Of a DNA stretch of 52,241 nt, positions 50,190-52,241 are shown one piece after another. Position numbers and translations under genes: made by a program. The stretch comes from Amycolatopsis anabasis (GTDB lineage: Bacteria; Actinomycetota; Actinomycetes; Mycobacteriales; Pseudonocardiaceae): the NCBI RefSeq assembly GCF_009765355.1, contig NZ_VTHK01000056.1, positions 1 through 52,241 of the forward strand, in the 5' to 3' direction. How positions within the stretch are numbered: position 1 is the first letter of the stretch; the number at the start of each line of letters is the position of its first letter. The notes below the pieces were generated by a model. The model was not told the origin of the DNA. It did not search any database and saw nothing but the letters and a program-made list of their open reading frames with translations.

Positions 50190-51890
50190 ATGGCCTCGCC
50201 CACCCGCGAAACCCCGAACGCAGGCCGCGCCGCACGCCCCAAGCAACGGCGTGGGGAGGGGCAATGGGCGCTCGGCTACCGCGAGCCGCTCAACCCGAAC
50301 GAGCGGTCCAAGAAGGACGATCATCCGCTCAACGTGCGCGCGCGGATCGAGAACATCTACGCGCACCGCGGCTTCGACTCGATCGACCCGGGTGACCTGC
50401 GCGGCCGGTTCCGCTGGTACGGCCTCTACACCCAGCGCCGTCCCGGCATCGACGGCGGCCGCACCGCGACGCTGGAGCCCGAGGAGCTCGACGACCGCTA
50501 CTTCATGCTGCGCGTGCGCGTGGACGGCGGCGCGCTGACCACCCAGCAGTTGAACCTGCTCGGCGAGATCTCGCAGACCTACGCCCGGGACACCGCCGAC
50601 ATCACCGACCGGCAGAACATCCAGTACCACTGGATCCAGATCGAGGACATGCCGACGATCTGGCAGAAGCTGGAGAACCTCGGGCTCACCACGATGACCG
50701 CGTGCGGCGACAGCCCGCGCGTGATCCTCGGCTCGCCGCTGGCCGGAATCGCCGAGGACGAGGTCATCGACGGCACCCCGGCCATCGACGAGATCAAACG
50801 CCGCTACCTCGGCAAACCCGAGTACGCCAACCTGCCGCGCAAGTTCAAGACCGCGATCTCCGGGCTGCCGGACGTGGCGCACGAGATCCACGACGTCGCG
50901 TTCGTCGGGGTGCACCACCCCGAGCACGGCCCCGGGTTCGATCTCTGGGTCGGCGGCGGCCTGTCCACCAACCCGATGATCGGGCAACGGCTCGGCACCT
51001 GGGTTCCGCTCGACGAGGTTCCCGAGGTCTGGGCGGGCGTGATCAGCGTCTTCCGCGACTACGGCTACCGCCGCCTGCGCTCGCGGGCCCGGATCAAGTT
51101 CCTGGTCAAGGATTGGGGCGCGGAGAAGTTCCGGCAGGTGCTGCAGGACGAGTACCTCAAGCGGGAACTGATCGACGGCCCGGCGCCGGAGGTTCCCGAA
51201 CTGCCGCACGACCACGTGGGCGTGCACCGGCAGAAGGACGGGAAGTTCTACGTGGGCGCCGCGCCGATCGCCGGTCGCGTCTCCGGCGCGACGCTGATCG
51301 CGGTGGCCAAGGCGGCCGAGCGGGCCGGTTCCGCGCGGGTCCGGCTGACCCCGTTGCAGAAACTGGTCGTGCTGGACGTGCCGGAGTCCGAAGTCGGCGG
51401 CCTGCAGGCCGAACTGGCCGATCTGGGCCTGCAGACCGAGCCGTCGCCGTGGCGGCGCGGGGTGATGGCCTGCACCGGCCTGGAGTTCTGCAAACTCGCG
51501 ATCGTCGAGACCAAGGCCCGCGCGCACGAACTGGTCGCCGCGCTGGAGAAGCGGCTGGCCGATGTCCAGGCGGACGTCGACACCCCGGTGAGCGTGCACC
51601 TCAACGGCTGCCCGAACTCCTGCGCCCGCATCCAGACCGCGGACATCGGGCTCAAGGGCCAGATCGTGACCGACGCCGACGGCAACCAGGTCGAGGGTTT
51701 CCAGGTGCACCTCGGCGGCGGGCTCGGCCTGGACGCCGGGTTCGGCCGCAAACTGCGCGGGCACAAGGTGACCGGCGACGAACTGGTCGGTTACGTGGAA
51801 CGCGTGGTGCGCAACTACGTCGAGCAGCGCACCGAGGGCGAGCGGTTCCCGCAGTGGGTGGCCCGCGCGGACGAGGAAGCGTTGCGGTGA
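50190..51890 (+). CDS. sirA: Ferredoxin-dependent sulfite reductase
   Basis: 566 residues; ATG with CGGAGG upstream. Siroheme-4Fe4S reductase with two repeats. The cluster ligands are Cys428, Cys434 (ACTGLEFCK), Cys474 and Cys478 (NGCPNSC). Tyr80 and Cys172 sit 92 residues apart, matching the Tyr-Cys covalent cross-link of M. tuberculosis NirA/SirA. It reduces sulfite to sulfide with six electrons. It lies first in a sirA-zinc ribbon-cysH operon. Confidence 0.96.
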   Translation: MASPTRETPNAGRAARPKQRRGEGQWALGYREPLNPNERSKKDDHPLNVRARIENIYAHRGFDSIDPGDLRGRFRWYGLYTQRRPGIDGGRTATLEPEELDDRYFMLRVRVDGGALTTQQLNLLGEISQTYARDTADITDRQNIQYHWIQIEDMPTIWQKLENLGLTTMTACGDSPRVILGSPLAGIAEDEVIDGTPAIDEIKRRYLGKPEYANLPRKFKTAISGLPDVAHEIHDVAFVGVHHPEHGPGFDLWVGGGLSTNPMIGQRLGTWVPLDEVPEVWAGVISVFRDYGYRRLRSRARIKFLVKDWGAEKFRQVLQDEYLKRELIDGPAPEVPELPHDHVGVHRQKDGKFYVGAAPIAGRVSGATLIAVAKAAERAGSARVRLTPLQKLVVLDVPESEVGGLQAELADLGLQTEPSPWRRGVMACTGLEFCKLAIVETKARAHELVAALEKRLADVQADVDTPVSVHLNGCPNSCARIQTADIGLKGQIVTDADGNQVEGFQVHLGGGLGLDAGFGRKLRGHKVTGDELVGYVERVVRNYVEQRTEGERFPQWVARADEEALR

Positions 51891-52048
51891 CCGGGACCGA
51901 ACGCGCGGTCCCGTTCTACTGCCCGTACTGCGGCGACGAGGACCTTCGGCCGGAGGAGGAATCCGAAGGCGCCTGGCTGTGTTCTGCATGTAGGCGGGTG
52001 TTCTCGGTGAAATTCATCGGCCTGCGGCTTGGGGAAGGAGTTCGATGA
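51887..52048 (+). CDS. Small zinc-ribbon protein between sirA and cysH
   Basis: 53 residues from a GTG overlapping the sirA stop; its own stop overlaps the cysH start (ATGA). CPYC and CSAC, 23 residues apart, form a likely zinc ribbon, with an acidic stretch between them. Such a tiny protein is common at this place in actinobacterial sulfate operons, but no role is known to me. Confidence 0.8.
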   Translation: MTGTERAVPFYCPYCGDEDLRPEEESEGAWLCSACRRVFSVKFIGLRLGEGVR

Positions 52049-52241
52049 CCACGGCAGCGACCCGGACCGAAGAACTGAAGGCATTGGCGGAGAAGGCATC
52101 CGCGGAACTGGCGGACGCGAGCGCCCAGGAGGCCCTGGCCTGGGCGGTGGAGACGTTCGGTGATGATTTGATTGTTGCGTCGAATATGCAGGATGCGGTG
52201 TTGATCGATTTGGCTGTGAAGGTCAAGTCTGATGTGGATGT
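52045..52241 (+). CDS. cysH: Phosphoadenylyl/adenylyl-sulfate reductase, N-terminal fragment
   Basis: The first 65 codons, cut by the window edge. The start MTTAATRTEELKALAEKASA and the later FGDDLIVASNMQDAVLIDLA match the N-terminus of actinobacterial CysH, which reduces APS or PAPS to sulfite, feeding SirA. Codon use changes sharply from about 52159: 12 of the last 27 complete codons end in T. Confidence 0.85.
   Translation, partial: MTTAATRTEELKALAEKASAELADASAQEALAWAVETFGDDLIVASNMQDAVLIDLAVKVKSDVD

Noticed and set aside
1..52241. tRNA, rRNA, transposase or prophage genes
   Set aside because: None seen on reading the gaps; the window is nearly all protein-coding with short gaps, but I could not run a covariance search.

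Overview
The window is high-GC DNA with strong G/C third-position bias, GTG/TTG starts, many 1-4 base start/stop overlaps and mycolata-type gene neighbourhoods. It looks like the chromosome of a filamentous actinobacterium, probably Pseudonocardiales (Amycolatopsis-like); this is an inference from gene content and order, with no rRNA to confirm it. From memory, the backbone (dgt, glyS, smtB-zur, uppS, recO, era, corC-like, ybeY, phoH, rsmE, dnaJ2, hrcA, hemW, sirA, cysH) follows the order of Mycobacterium tuberculosis Rv2344c to Rv2392. The interesting parts are the blocks inserted into that backbone.

Layout. 1-8,000 (minus strand): a partial membrane protein, a serpin, a dGTPase-like HD protein, a DUF218 protein, a DesK/DesR-type two-component system joined to a drug-type ABC exporter, and an aldo/keto reductase. 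A TGACA/TGTCA dyad lies just ahead of the exporter genes. 8,000-10,800: a cysteine hydrolase, an unknown gene preceded by a LexA-type box, and glyS. 10,800-14,900: two paralogous pairs of a sortase and a membrane-anchored secreted protein, inserted between glyS and smtB-zur. 15,100-17,750: the zinc-sensing pair smtB-zur, then a convergent two-gene membrane permease. 17,770-29,950: a long minus-strand housekeeping run (YbjN-like, uppS, recO, two dispanin-like proteins flanking a DUF2752 protein, era, a deaminase-like protein, corC-like, ybeY, phoH, HIT, rsmE, dnaJ, hrcA), interrupted at 26.6-26.8 kb by a cluster of hairpins.

30,000-48,600: an accessory segment between hrcA and hemW. A PucR-type regulator sits between an aminotransferase/MmsA/SnoaL-like operon and, beyond a secreted SSI-type protease inhibitor with its own terminator, an operon of NCS1 nucleobase transporter, beta-ureidopropionase, dihydropyrimidinase and an LLM-class oxidoreductase. 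Together these can carry dihydropyrimidines to malonate or methylmalonate semialdehyde and on to acetyl- or propionyl-CoA. No classical dihydropyrimidine dehydrogenase is present, which leaves the first reduction open. Then come a DUF1992 protein, an esterase-like serine hydrolase, a siderophore-interacting reductase behind an iron box, a DUF1707 protein, an MMPL exporter with its own two-component system, a PPOX-fold protein and a stand-alone FtsX-extracellular-domain protein.

48,600-52,241: hemW, then the assimilatory sulfate operon: a short Cys-containing leader peptide, sirA, a tiny zinc-ribbon protein and the start of cysH. I saw no tRNA or rRNA genes, transposases or CRISPR array.
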